Positions 10,826-21,438 of a DNA stretch of 64,000 nucleotides are shown here, piece after piece. Positions within the stretch are counted from its first letter, which is position 1; each line of letters opens with the position of its first letter. The notes beneath the pieces were generated by a model, which was given only the letters and a program-made list of their open reading frames with translations, did not search any database and was not told the origin of the DNA. Source of the DNA: Fasciola hepatica (lineage: Eukaryota; Platyhelminthes; Trematoda; Plagiorchiida; Fasciolidae); assembly GCA_948099385.1 (NCBI GenBank), contig CANUEZ040000164.1:1192501-1256500 (forward strand). Reading direction: 5' to 3'. The position numbers and the translations under genes were made by a program.

Positions 10826-13190
10826 GTTGTTCTACAAAGTCTCATCCATCTCTATCCCCACCGACCGTTGTTCGTTTGCTTGCTTGTTTGTCTGTTTCTG
10901 GACGCTTATTTGCACCCCGACACACCCCATCCTCCTGAGAACTTGCAAGATCATTTAGCGGTTTAGCTGTTGTTTTTGTGGCAGCTTTCATTCTAACCGT
11001 CTGGATGAACTATCAGTGAACTACGCGATGCCTCACCGTGGATAACGGGTTTTCACTCATTCATGTACACCGGTTGCTGTTGTTGTTGCTGATAGAATCA
11101 TTTTGCTACAGCTTCGAGTTCCACCAATCAACGTCGTGGCTGTTCTCGATACTCCGACATTGATGCCCATCTCCATCCGCCTTCTCATGACGCCTCATTT
11201 CTTCCTTTCAGTTATATGCACGCACACAGGAATTCTGCTTGCAGAGCCGTTTTTTGTCTTGTTTTGCCCCATTCTGTGACAACTTATTCACCCTCATCTC
11301 TAACTGTTCTATCCATCTATTTCACTGTTGATGTGATTGTGTCCGGTTTCGTCCAATGATTTGTCTTTCTAAAATTGTCCATTCTTCAATCTTCAGTATC
11401 CTAATGTTAGTCCGCTATTCACAGTTTTTATCGCGACTGCGGTTGTTGCCACACTCTCAAATAAGCCTAACTGACCTATTCACATGCTTCTTGGTTCTGT
11501 AAAATTCATTTCCCTAACGAGGGTTCTATTTGTCACGTTGTCCGACAGGCAGCTGCGCTTCTTTTTTTTCGCAGGTTGTCTTCTTCCTTAAGACTTGGTA
11601 AATTGGTCAGTATAAGTGCGGCCCAATGAATGATTTTGGACTCATTTGTCTCTATTCTTTCCCACTCCTATGTTTGATATGTTCGTGATTGGGGTGATTC
11701 GGATGTTGACGCTTTTTCGATCTTCAAAGGGACCATTAAAGTTCATAACAAAACCCACCCTCCCGTTCGTTTCCCACACTCCAGTCCCGTGCGATGGAAC
11801 CTGCGGTTGTCTCTCATTGTCGTTTGGCCCGACACTCTTACAGCCTATTGACTTCATCCGATACACATCACTACCTGGCTACCTTTGTCTTTCTTCTGCT
11901 CGTTGAAGGTTTTTCTCCTTACAGTCTGATGTATAGATGTGTGTGTCGAGGGTACCAAGGAGAGCCAAACATCGTTCTCCCTGAAACCATGTATTCCATC
12001 CCGAAAAACCGAAGTGATACGCACACATCCGTGATTCTGTTTCATCATAGGAACGAACTTTGATTAATCCAGTCGGTGGAATTCGTAATATAAACCAAAC
12101 AAATGGGAAAGCATGGGCAGGCTATCCTCAAACACCGTGAATGTATGTGTGTGTACGTGAATACGCATGTGTGCACGTTCTGCGGTCACATCAATCCGTA
12201 CTACACGCTACCGTTTTCTTGATTCCCTGCTGCATTGTTTTGATTGTTGCGGTGTTGTTCACTGGTCCATTTCCTCTCATTTTTCCTGCTGATCATCAAC
12301 TTCACAGTATTGCATTGTCTAACTGGCTGACTGTTTTGATCCATCTCGGTTTTGTCGAGATTTATTTTGTTTTTCTCTGTTTTACTGTCCTCCTTGTCTC
12401 CCTCAGTTCATTCATTCGCTTCTGTGAACTTGTCTCGGTGAAACCGGACCCTTCCGCACAAAGTCTCGTTGTTTGTGTCCTCAGTTGGTGCAAGCAATAC
12501 ACGCACACATCCAGTGTTGTATTGTTTGTTATTCTTAAACTGAGAAATTATTGCTATCTTTTGAATAACTTTATGATATTGGTTTAGTTCTATCTGTCTT
12601 TCTGATTTACCTCCCAGTCCCATGATTTCCACTTCCCCATCGTTTGTCTGCTCTCTCAGCTCTCTTTTGGATCTATCTGTTCAGTGTTTTTGTGGTTAGT
12701 GGCTCTATCCTCGGATAGGAGGGTGTTTCGATTGGTCAGTATCACCACGTTAACTGGTTATCTACCGCTTCTGCCTCCTCCTCGGTTTCGCGGGACACCC
12801 ACACGCGCACACACAAAGCAGTGTCTTCTTCCTCCGCTTGAGAGTACTCGTTCCCCCAAATCCATTGTATGTCCATCTCCCTTGCAATAGAAGCATGGCC
12901 GCTCCGCCTCCTTTCCTTGTATTCTCTGGTTTATGGTGGCGTTATACCTGTTGTTCTTTCTTTCTATTTCCTGATTGTTGGTTTCCTTCTTCCATTCTCG
13001 CCACACCCTCCATCTATCTTTCACTAAGTGACTTTGTTGTTGGTTGGTTTACACTACTCATAGGTCGTTCGTTCTGTTATTGTGTACCGGCCTGTGTTTG
13101 TAAAATGAGCGTACAGATGATTATAATTATTCTCCTCTCGCGCTCATTATCATCAAACGGTTGGAATAAATCCGTGCTTATATATTACCG
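10826..13190 (+). other. Probable 3' UTR of the FNDC3-like gene
   Basis: It follows the stop directly, is strongly T/C-rich on the + strand, and carries no transposon protein. It contains short GT-rich runs (for example near 12141-12180). The first good AATAAA is at 13165-13170. The extent is inferred from composition and this signal only, and an earlier or later cleavage site (another AATAAA is at 13889-13894) is possible. Confidence 0.5.
13165..13170 (+). terminator. Candidate polyadenylation signal AATAAA
   Basis: The first canonical AATAAA downstream of the FNDC3-like stop that I noticed in the pyrimidine-rich tail. It is followed about 20 bp later by a T-rich stretch. Confidence 0.4.
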
Positions 13191-14425
13191 ATTTCTTGTT
13201 GTCTTGTGTTAACGATTATCTCTTGGTCTCCCACCCCCTCTTCCCCTCGGTTTCCTATGCCCCACTCTTCCGGACTGGTATTGTACCTATAATTTCTCGT
13301 TGCTTGTTTACGTCTGTTCTATTTGCTATATTCAGCACGCATGCCATGTGTGCAATCCCACGCATATGAAATAGAAAAAAAAAATCATGTTCCGATTAAA
13401 ACTGTTTGTTTTCTCGTTTTTCGTCTTTCTTTGTTAGTCTCGGTCTGAGGCGCGTTCAACCACGGCCGCCCACGTGCTTTGAAAACCGATAGGTATTTGC
13501 TCTTCTGAGGAATCTTTAACGAATCGGCGTGTGCAGTTGTATCCGATGGTTTTTAGTATATTTGTGGCCACTGAACGTCTGTGCCACGTTACACTCTTCC
13601 TCTGTAAGATCCCATTCCGAAAAAGTCGTTTTGGGGACCTTCCTGCTGCTCAGTGCACCGAAGATTATAGTTCGATTGCTACAGGTTGTTCAAGTACCTC
13701 GGTATATCATAGGGTACATGGTTCCCGAAAATTAGTTCACATTTCTTCAGCTCCGCTTATTTAGTGTTTCGCATCTAGTTGTTCAACCGTGCAACAACTG
13801 ACACTTCGGTATATCATGGAGATTATTTGCCGCGTTAGATTTCCGATTGAAATAAGCTCCGTAACGCTGGAACTTATTTTGTCAGACTAATAAAGAAAAG
13901 GAAACGTCCGTTTCACCATCAGTCACTTGGTCGTGAAGTCAGGCGGTAATAGAAAAGTACTGGTTGAAGTCCAAACCAGACGCATTGTTTGGTTAAATGG
14001 CTATGGTTGATCTCGATGGCACCGCATTGACGGACCTTTTTTCACACTTTTGCGCTTCTCCTGTATACTCGTGATCCTTTTCGCCTTTTCATGTCGACCT
14101 TTATTGCTGCCGTATAACAAATAGAAGAAATAATGCACTAGGCTTTGTCAGGCAGGGACCGGACTGAACTAACAAAGAAGAACGATATGTTGTGCGAGTT
14201 ATTTGGTGTAGTGACACAGTTACCTTTTTATACGCTGGGCATCCGGACACCAAATCCAGCCACCGCACTACAAAATGCGCTAGTATTCGTTCTTTTTCAT
14301 TGCCATTGTTCCGCGGGTGAGTTGTAAGGCTACGCTGCGGTGAACGGGCGTCTGCTCTGTGAGATACGGAATTTGGTCGCAGTGCGTTTAGCGTGTTAAC
14401 CTGAAAGGGCAGTAACTACATCTGC
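13191..14425. other. Non-coding, nothing recognised
   Basis: It has an AATAAA at 13889-13894 that could also serve the FNDC3-like gene. I recognise no exon, RNA gene or transposon domain. Confidence 0.4.
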
Positions 14426-14884
14426 TCAGCTAAGTACTCCATGGTATACGTCAGGGTCCTTAGCTATATGCTGGACAGAGGGAAAGGCACGTACGTGTAC
14501 TCGATCAGCGGCTTCCGCTAATTCATCTAACGCTGACTCACCCCCAAAAACAGTTAAGATAGTCTGAACGTTATTGGGAAACACTTGCATCCAAAGCATG
14601 GGTAGCATTGCATCACCCACTTTGAGGGTAGAGACCTGTCCCCGCGTTAAATGGAGAAGTTGCGTCGGTGCTTGGGTCCCATGGTCATCGAGATTCCCGC
14701 CGGACACCGGTTGTTTCAGCCGATGTTCTGCTGACATACCAAGTCTCTCCAGTATGGCGTCCCGCAGTCTGTCGTATGGGCTCTCTTCGGGTGGGTTGCA
14801 TGCAACATCTCTAAACACTGGAGCGGGAGTCGGTGGCAAGTGCCCTACCAGATATGTAAGTCTGGTAGATTGATTGCGGGCCAT
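14426..14884 (-). pseudogene. Gypsy (CsRn1-like) Gag fragment
   Basis: An open frame of 152 residues on the minus strand, with the core of a CsRn1/Kamikaze-type Gag: a YLVGHLPPTPAPVFRDV segment, then SPYDRLRDAILERLGMS, then a Leu-rich stretch ending VFPNNVQTIL, and a final helix ALDELAEAADRVH. The motif spacing matches the intact Gag at 25772. It lacks the N-terminus and the zinc finger, and no LTR or Pol is attached. It points away from another Gag relic starting at 15473. Confidence 0.75.
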
Positions 14885-15217
14885 TCGAAATTGTGTTTAT
14901 ACTTGAACCAGCCAGAATTCTTGTAACGACATTCATCTTCGTTCATGGTTTTAACACGTTTATTGTTTAACTGAACGTTGACTGCCAAGCACGGTTGCCA
15001 TTTAACCGTTGCTCTTGCGCACGCTCTCAAATACACGCCAACCACCATCTATCCCAATCGACTTCTGGTTCTCACGGGTCGTGGAGGATACCATTCTGGT
15101 TAACGTATTCGTACAGCACCGACCATTAGGGTGGCATGCAGGTGGTCCACGTAGTTCGAAGGACCGAAGAACACGTTCATTAAGCAAAATGCGGGGTGAG
15201 GTTCAGCGACCTTACAA

Positions 15218-15232
15218 TTAGTGAGCCCGACG
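15218..15232 (+). other. Candidate primer binding site of Gypsy element E
   Basis: TTAGTGAGCCCGACG resembles the TGGTGA-CCCGACG-type site of CsRn1-like elements, which I recall as pairing with tRNA-Trp. It lies 240 bp before the Gag start at 15473. The same motif class occurs at 25641 and, on the minus strand, at 63658. The upstream stretch 15000-15217 may be remains of the 5' LTR. Confidence 0.5.
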
Positions 15233-15472
15233 TAATATTCAGGTCACGTAAGTTTCATTGTTCTTCGCCGTTCAAGGTTTTATCGCCGTATATTTTCGAG
15301 TGTTTTATCATTTCTTTTTTGTTGAATTTCTTTGTTTGTTTTGTCAGATGTTTTCCTATACTCCATTTTTTGATATCCAGTTTGCCGTGATTGTTTTAGA
15401 TTGCATTTCCTCCCGTACTGTCAAATTTATGGTTGATTTTTTCCGTTTTTCCGATAAATTACTCATTAAGCT

Positions 15473-16268
15473 ATGTCTGCTGAGCGGAAGTCTGCAGACT
15501 CCACCGTTGGCGCGATCACGCTGCATATAACGGCATTTACGCCTGCCGACCCAGAACTCTGGTTCACGCTGGTCGAATTGGAATTCGAAAACTGTCGTAT
15601 AACCAGTGATGCTAGACGATTCAGGTGGGTAGCAGGCCGCCTCTCACCGGAGGTGACGATGCAAGTTAGGGACGTACTAATCTCCTCCCGAAGGTACGAG
15701 GCCTTGAAGGAGGCCGTCATGGCCCGCACCACCCCCAACGCAGGACCAACGTATGCAACAACTTCAAAGCATTGAGCTAGGAAGTAGAAAGCCCCATGAA
15801 CTGCTGCGCGAGATGCAGCGTTTGAGAGGACCGACAATAGGGGAAGACCCGCTCTTTAGGGAACATTGGCAGCAGCGTTTACCGCACAACACTCCAGTTT
15901 TACTGAGTGCCGGACGTGAATGCTTGCTAGAGGAAACTGCAGTGATTGCCGATGACATTGTCATGGTACAACCCTGCTGTCGCTGGAGCAACCAGATCTC
16001 CGTCATCACGGTGCCTGCCTCGCTTACATCTAACGACCTTGCTTTAGTTTTGTCTAGAATTGATTGGAGCCTGGGACACCCAGCAGTCAGCAGAAGTGGG
16101 TTACAAGAGCGGTACCGCGCACGCTCACCTAAGCGCTATAGGCCTTCACTACGACGACATTTCGGTACTTCAATAGAAGAGTGTTTTAAATACCACAATC
16201 GCCTCGGTTAGGGAGCCAAACGGTGTGAACCAGGATGTACGTTTCCTGGTGCTCATCAGGGAAACTAA
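15473..16268 (+). pseudogene. Gypsy element E (CsRn1-like) Gag, frameshifted and with a stop in its zinc finger
   Basis: ATG at 15473 opens a Gag with FTPADPELWFTLVELEF and RFRWVAGRLSPEV, the N-terminal pattern of CsRn1-type Gag. A frameshift near 15745 moves the reading to the frame that gives IELGSRKPHELLREMQRL and DPLFREHWQQRLPHNT. At 16182 begins the Cys-His-Cys-Cys finger: CFKYHNRLG, a TAG at 16209-16211, then GAKRCEPGCTFPGAHQGN, ending at TAA 16266-16268. So the finger itself is intact apart from the nonsense codon in its loop. No protease or RT follows, and the sequence passes into element C. A T-rich leader (15250-15470) precedes the start. Confidence 0.8.
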
Positions 16269-16445
16269 ATCCCCGGCCATTGGTAGTATCAAATGGATTG
16301 AATAGGCTGAACCCCGCACAGAACTCTTGAGAATTAGGAAGCCCAAGAACGCATAGAACGTAGCGTAATGTTTCATATGCGCGGAATCATGTACGGTACA
16401 AGTAGGTATTATAACACAGAATACAGTAAAGCAAAACAGAAAGAG

Positions 16446-16783
16446 TCAACCATGAATATCACATCCGTCGCATTCTAAATTGAAGTGGGGATGTCCGTAA
16501 TCTCTTCGTGGTAATGGACGAGTTCTTTCAGATCTTCGGATACTTGATTGTTCCGTGGAATTCTCGGATTCAAATGTATCTAAATGAGAATTATCAATTG
16601 TTGCAACAACAGGTGAAATGACATCAGACTGACCTTCGTCATTGAACTGTACCTGGTCAATGTGACGTCCATGACCGGATAGAACATCGAGATCCACAAT
16701 GGTGACCGCCCGGTTCCCGTTGTGCGAAATGGCAGTCTCGTTCACCGGTCGTAAATCACTCCCTCTAAAATAACTGACATTAG
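16446..16783 (-). pseudogene. Gypsy element C, C-terminal end of Pol
   Basis: The minus-strand frame begins KANVSYFRGSDLRP at the edge of the A1 insertion and ends with SSIRRSERTRPLPRRDY, the Arg-rich tail common at Gypsy Pol C-termini. Stop near 16446. The reading continues, after removal of the inserted element A1 and one copy of its CTTTC duplication, into the integrase relic at 21439. An element C 3' LTR may begin near 16420 but I could not match a partner. Confidence 0.6.
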
Positions 16784-16788
16784 CTTTC
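16784..16788. repeat. Target site duplication of A1, left copy (CTTTC)
   Basis: CTTTC directly abuts the LTR at 16789 and is repeated at 21434-21438 directly after the other LTR. Confidence 0.85.
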
Positions 16789-17118
16789 TGCTGTGTTCAC
16801 AATTCGGTAAAAGAAGAAAGGCGCACGTGTATGGATAAACGTATATTCCCGCAGCAAAGTACAGTAAGCGCCAGTACAAGCAAGCAAGTGAAAACGCAAA
16901 CGAGTATGCAAGTGCGTGAGTCAGTCGTGTATGTAATCGGAAACGTAAGACAGCGGTACAATCGGATTAAGTCGCGCAAGGTCGCGCAACACGTGATACG
17001 ATCTGATTGGTCGATGCTGTCCGGGACGAAGCACGGCAAACGTCAGCTGTGTACGTGCGTGTGTGCGCGGGCGAGGTTGTCTGTCTAAACACATGCCTGT
17101 TCAGGCCAAACGCAACAC
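16789..17118 (-). repeat. 3' LTR of Gypsy A1
   Basis: Nearly identical to 21105-21433. The differences seen are TGCTGTG for TGTTGTG at the inner end, one extra T in CCTGTTTCAGG, and ACGCAACA for ACACAACA at the outer end. Confidence 0.95.
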
Positions 17119-17140
17119 CACCTCCCCTTATCTATTTGAG

Positions 17141-18802
17141 CTAAACGTAGCGCTCAACTGGAAACCGTTCGCGACTGGATCTTCGGAACCCCGCGTTGTT
17201 TGCTGCAGGCATACTTGAAAAGGGTGTGGTACATGACAAAACTGGCTTCGGTGGTCGTCTCCCACAAAGTGTTGTATAAAGTCGACGAGCGTTTATCTTA
17301 CTGCCGTCCTCCAGCAAGTATGTACCGGGAGATTGAACGCTTTTAACTTTTATTGGGGAAGACAGCATGTTTTCCTCTTTGCGAACTTGAGGTTTGCGAA
17401 ATCTGACAAATGTTCCGGGCTGTAGTGTTTGACCATATCGCCTGTATTTATTTTGGTAATTGGTTCTTCTTTCCTCTTCTTCCGGTTTTGGATCGCTGTA
17501 CTCCAGTCGCGCCGCGTTCAGTCGCGTTCGTATTTGTCTGCCGAACATTAAGTATGACGGAGTCTTTCCGGTGGCAGTATGCGGTGTAGTTCTGTAAGCG
17601 GCCAATGCAGCAGTAAGGGACATCTCCCACTTCTGTCCTCCAATGGCTATGGTTTGAATGATTTCTTTCAGTGTGCGATTTAAGCGTCCCACCATGCCAT
17701 TTCCTGAAGGACTGTACGGCACCGTACGCACACGGCGAATGCCGTTCTGAGAAAGGTAATTTCTGAATTAATAACTGCGAAATTGAGGACCATTGTCGGT
17801 GACTACTTCGTCAGGTAGACCGAACCTCGCAAACAGGTTTTGCAGCCATCGCAGAACTATGGAAGTAGTAATTTCTCCGCATAGAAAAGCCTCTGGCCAC
17901 TTGGAGTAGAAACATGTGGCAACAAGGACGTTCCGTTGGTGATAAGGGGCGTTTCCAAATGGTCCCATGATATCAACTGCAATTTTCGCCCAAGGTTTCA
18001 TTGGATATTCAATGGGCTGAATAGGTGCATTCAGTGGCTTCGTGCTTTTATCAGAATGCTGACAAGGTGAACATTCCCTTACTGAAGCTTCGACACTGGA
18101 GTTGAATCGTGACCACCAGTAGTATTCACGCATGCGGGCCTTTGTTCTCACGATACCATGGTGCCCCTCATGCCCAGCTGATATAACAGCAGGAACTAAA
18201 CTTTCCGGTATTATAAGACGATTACCTCTCATGACACAGTTATTAACTACTAAAAGCTCATCTTTGACCGCATAAAATAGTAGCAATGCGGGTTGCAGTT
18301 GTTGTCTCCTTGGCCATTCGGTGTAAACGTAATCATAGACGGATTTTAGAACGGGATCGCCTTGTGTATGTCTCGTAACCTCACCAAGCGTAATCGTTTT
18401 GGGGTTCGAATCACTGAGGAACGCAATCATTTTGACCTCCTCCAGATCATTGCTCTCACCTGCATTATCCAAAGGAAGATGAGAAAGTGCGTCAGCTACT
18501 TGGTTGTTTTGTCCACCAACATAGACGATATCAAAATCATAATTCAATAGTCGTGCGTACCAGCGACTGAGGCGTAGAGGGCGTTGACCTTTGCTACCGC
18601 GACAAAGTAGGGTGATCAAAGAGGCGTGATCAGTGCGTAAAACAAAACGCCGTCCAAAAAGGTAGAGGTGCCACTTTTCGCATGCCCAGACACATGCTAG
18701 CGCCTCCTTCTCGCCCGTAGAGTAATTTCGCTCCGTGGCAGATAGAGACCGTGAGGCATAAGCAACTACCTTCTCCATACCATTTTGTAACTGCGATAAC
18801 AC
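17141..18802 (-). pseudogene. Gypsy A1 Pol, RNase H and integrase part
   Basis: The minus-strand frame runs from 18802 to 17141 with one in-frame TAA at 17768-17770. It encodes the RNase H (ASRSLSATERNYSTGEKEAL, LRTDHASL), the integrase zinc region (HEGHHGIVRTKARM ... CSPCQH), and the core with VDIMGPFG and VTDNGPQF carrying the two catalytic Asp residues. After the stop follow PYSPSGNGMVGRLNRTLKE and a long C-terminal domain ending at 17141. The position where Gypsy integrases have the catalytic Glu (N-G-x-x-E-R) reads Gly here (MVGR), so the DDE triad is incomplete. RNase H upstream of 18802 is in another frame. Confidence 0.9.
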
Positions 18803-19143
18803 AGCTCCAATCCCAACGTCGGAAGCGTCTGTAGAAACGTACGTAGGGCAGCTGTCGACAAAAATAGCTATGGTGGAAGTTAAAGCAGCCAGTTGACGAA
18901 TGGAATTGTAAGCACACTCTTGTTCAGTATTCCAAACAAATTCTTGTCCATTTCGTGTCAGTTTACGTAATGGTTCCGAAATGGTTGCAGAATTTTAAAA
19001 TGCCGTAGGTAGTAAGTACACATACCTAAAAAGTGTTTTACTTGTTCAATTGTTTCTGGCTTTCGGCATTCCAGGATAGCACGTGTGTTCTCCTCATTCG
19101 GTTTCACTCCAGCAGATGAAATGAAATGACCAAGAAACTCGAT

Positions 19144-20532
19144 TTATGACACAGCGAATTGGCACTTTCGTAAATTTAAACGCAAATTTAGTTCATTCAA
19201 CCGAAACAATACGGTATTTAGGTTAGGCGCGTGCTCTTCGGGAGATTTGCCAAACACGCAAATATCATCCATGTAAACTACGCAACCTTTCAGATCTGCA
19301 AAAGAAAGTGTCATAAACTTTTTCCAGACTGCCGGTGCACTAGCCAGCCCCATAGGAAGTACTTTGTATTGAAAGAGTCCATCCTGCGTTAGAAAGGCTG
19401 TCAAAGGTCGTGATTCAGTTGTGAGTGGCATGTGAAAATAGGCGCTTCTCACATCCAACTTCGAAAATACCTTAGCACCGACTAACTTTACGATTAGCTC
19501 GTCCGCAGTTGGCAACGGAAATTTGTCTACTATGATATACTGGTTTAGCATGCGTAAATCAGCGCAGACTCGTACAGATCCATCTTTCTTGAGAACCTCA
19601 ACCAAAGGGTGTACCCATTCAGAACACTGTATTGGTTCAATTAAATCGTTCCCGAGCATTTCCCGAAGTGCCGTAGTAACCGCCTCCCTTTTAGCAAGTG
19701 GCATTGGTCGAGGTTGGTGGATGCTGAATGGGGTTGCATTGGAAAGCAGTCGTATTCTGTGTTGTCTAGTTGGAATTCGCCCGATATCGTTCTTAAACAA
19801 ATTGGGATATTTCGCCTGGAAACCGTAAGCTTCTATGTTTGCGATAAGCATTCTGTCAACGCATGGAGCAACTCGCAGCGATACCATGGCATTTCGGCCC
19901 AAGAGCGGTTTACTGTTATTGTCGGACACGTACACAGCAATCCGGCACTTACAACTTTCGTTCAAGAATAACGTTATATGTACAAAACCAAGAATGGGCA
20001 CTGTATTGTTTGAATAACTGCCAAAAGTGTACGATGACGGGTGTATCGGTAAAGCGGTAAAATGATTGCGGTAAAAATCGTAAGGTATTACAGTTATAGG
20101 TGAAGCTGAATCTAGTTCCATTTTTAGAGAATGCACATCATTATCATGTTCGAAATAAACCGTACGAATATCAGGTAAAGGCAATTTAGGTTCAAAATTA
20201 TGCAATGCCGTACGAGGTGAACGAGTATTCAAGGCGTAAATGTTATCAGAAGGCTGATTTGTGGAACATAGATCACTAGAATTCATGTCACATACGTGAG
20301 AAACAGTACGTTTACGACAAACACAAGCAAAATGACCATACTTACCGCAAGTATGGCACTGGACATTTACTACGGGGCAGAGTTTACAGTCAGCTTTGTG
20401 TTGGGTACTTCCGCATCTAAAGCAATAAACACGTTGTTTGGAGACACGATCCGTATTCGGTGCCACAGCTCTGATGCGAGTAATATCCGTACTAGCTGCA
20501 TCGGAGTGGAATAGTTTCACCTGCTCATTCAC
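19144..20532 (-). pseudogene. Gypsy A1 zinc knuckles, protease and reverse transcriptase
   Basis: A 462-residue frame. In order: two CCHC-type knuckles (CFRCGSTQHKADC and CHTCGKYGHFACVC, residues about 38-70), a degenerate protease with LDSASPITVIP where the Asp-Thr/Ser-Gly is expected, then RT with VCADLRMLNQYI, FSKLDVRSAYFHMPL and the catalytic VVYMDDICVFG. The frame stops at a TAA (19144-19146) directly after the palm (CQFAVS), although the downstream sequence continues in frame with EFLGHFISSAGVKP. A frameshift follows near 18985. Gag lies upstream in another frame. The same stop and frameshifts occur in copy A2. Confidence 0.9.
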
Positions 20533-20734
20533 ATCACTTTTTGTACGTGCAATGTCACATGCACTATCCCAATTGAGTTTGAGGGAATTTTACGCAAGTA
20601 TAGCTTCACGAATTCTTTGATCACAAACGCCCTAAACAAGTTGCTGAATAAGAAGCACCCCTTCAAATTTCATTGCTGGCACGGAGTTGTAGTCGCAGTG
20701 GTGTACCGCACACAGAAGCCGAGATATGAAATCA

Positions 20735-21076
20735 TCAATTTTCTCTCCGGGCTGCTGCTTCATGAGTGAAAATTTGTAACGTGCCACAGGTATTTATACG
20801 GGGTCCCCAATGTTTGTCTAGTGTTTCCAGTGCATCCGTCAACGAATTTTTCATGCACAAACCCAATGCGTCAAAAAGCCTTCGTCCTTCATCTCCCAGA
20901 TGTAGTTGAAAACGTTTCAGCTTATGTTCTTCTGAAAGCTTGATTCCAGTATTAAAGACGGACAAAATCTCCACATAATCAATGAAAGTAGTCTTCCACG
21001 AATTCCACGAATGTGAGGATGGTTTAACAGCAGCATCGATCCAAAATTGATCTGGAGCACGAATTGTAGCTGTCAT
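20735..21076 (-). pseudogene. Gypsy A1 Gag N-terminal part
   Basis: The first ATG after the 5' LTR and leader is at 21076-21074. The product begins MTATIRAPDQFW and continues with FIDYVEILSVFNTGIKLSEE and RFQLHLGDEGRRLFDALG, a Gag capsid pattern of Mag-like Gypsy elements. A frameshift near 20760 ends it. The continuation QQPGEKIDDFISRLL is found in the neighbouring frame, interrupted by a TAG and a TAA, before the knuckle frame starting about 20532. Confidence 0.8.
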
Positions 21077-21104
21077 TCCGCAGGTTTGAAGCCGCGACGC
21101 CAAA

Positions 21105-21433
21105 TGTTGTGTTCACAATTCGGTAAAAGAAGAAAGGCGCACGTGTATGGATAAACGTATATTCCCGCAGCAAAGTACAGTAAGCGCCAGTACAAGCAAG
21201 CAAGTGAAAACGCAAACGAGTATGCAAGTGCGTGAGTCAGTCGTGTATGTAATCGGAAACGTAAGACAGCGGTACAATCGGATTAAGTCGCGCAAGGTCG
21301 CGCAACACGTGATACGATCTGATTGGTCGATGCTGTCCGGGACGAAGCACGGCAAACGTCAGCTGTGTACGTGCGTGTGTGCGCGGGCGAGGTTGTCTGT
21401 CTAAACACATGCCTGTTCAGGCCAAACACAACA
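21105..21433 (-). repeat. 5' LTR of Gypsy A1
   Basis: 329 bp, TGTTGTG...CACAACA termini, about 99 percent identical to 16789-17118. Open frames within it in both orientations are by-products of the LTR sequence. Confidence 0.95.
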
Positions 21434-21438
21434 CTTTC
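21434..21438. repeat. Target site duplication of A1, right copy (CTTTC)
   Basis: Matches 16784-16788. Confidence 0.85.

Larger units (their letters stand above)
16789..21433 (-). mobile_element. Full-length Gypsy LTR retrotransposon A1 (4,645 bp)
   Basis: LTRs of 330 bp (16789-17118, the 3' LTR) and 329 bp (21105-21433, the 5' LTR) begin and end with the inverted TGTTGTG/CACAACA (one change in the left copy). They differ at about 3 positions, so the insertion is young. A 5-bp duplication, CTTTC, flanks both sides. A purine tract AAGGGGAGGTGG (minus strand, just inside 17119-17135) precedes the 3' LTR. The interior encodes Gag, zinc knuckles, protease, RT, RNase H and integrase in Gypsy order, with several lesions. 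The two CCHC knuckles and the short LTRs suggest a Mag-like clade; that is inference. It sits inside the older element C. Confidence 0.95.

Noticed and set aside
16797..17088. Open frames of 80-85 codons on both strands inside the Gypsy A LTRs (also at 21113-21404 and 22838-23145)
   Set aside because: They recur only because the LTR recurs, and LTRs are not translated in Gypsy elements.
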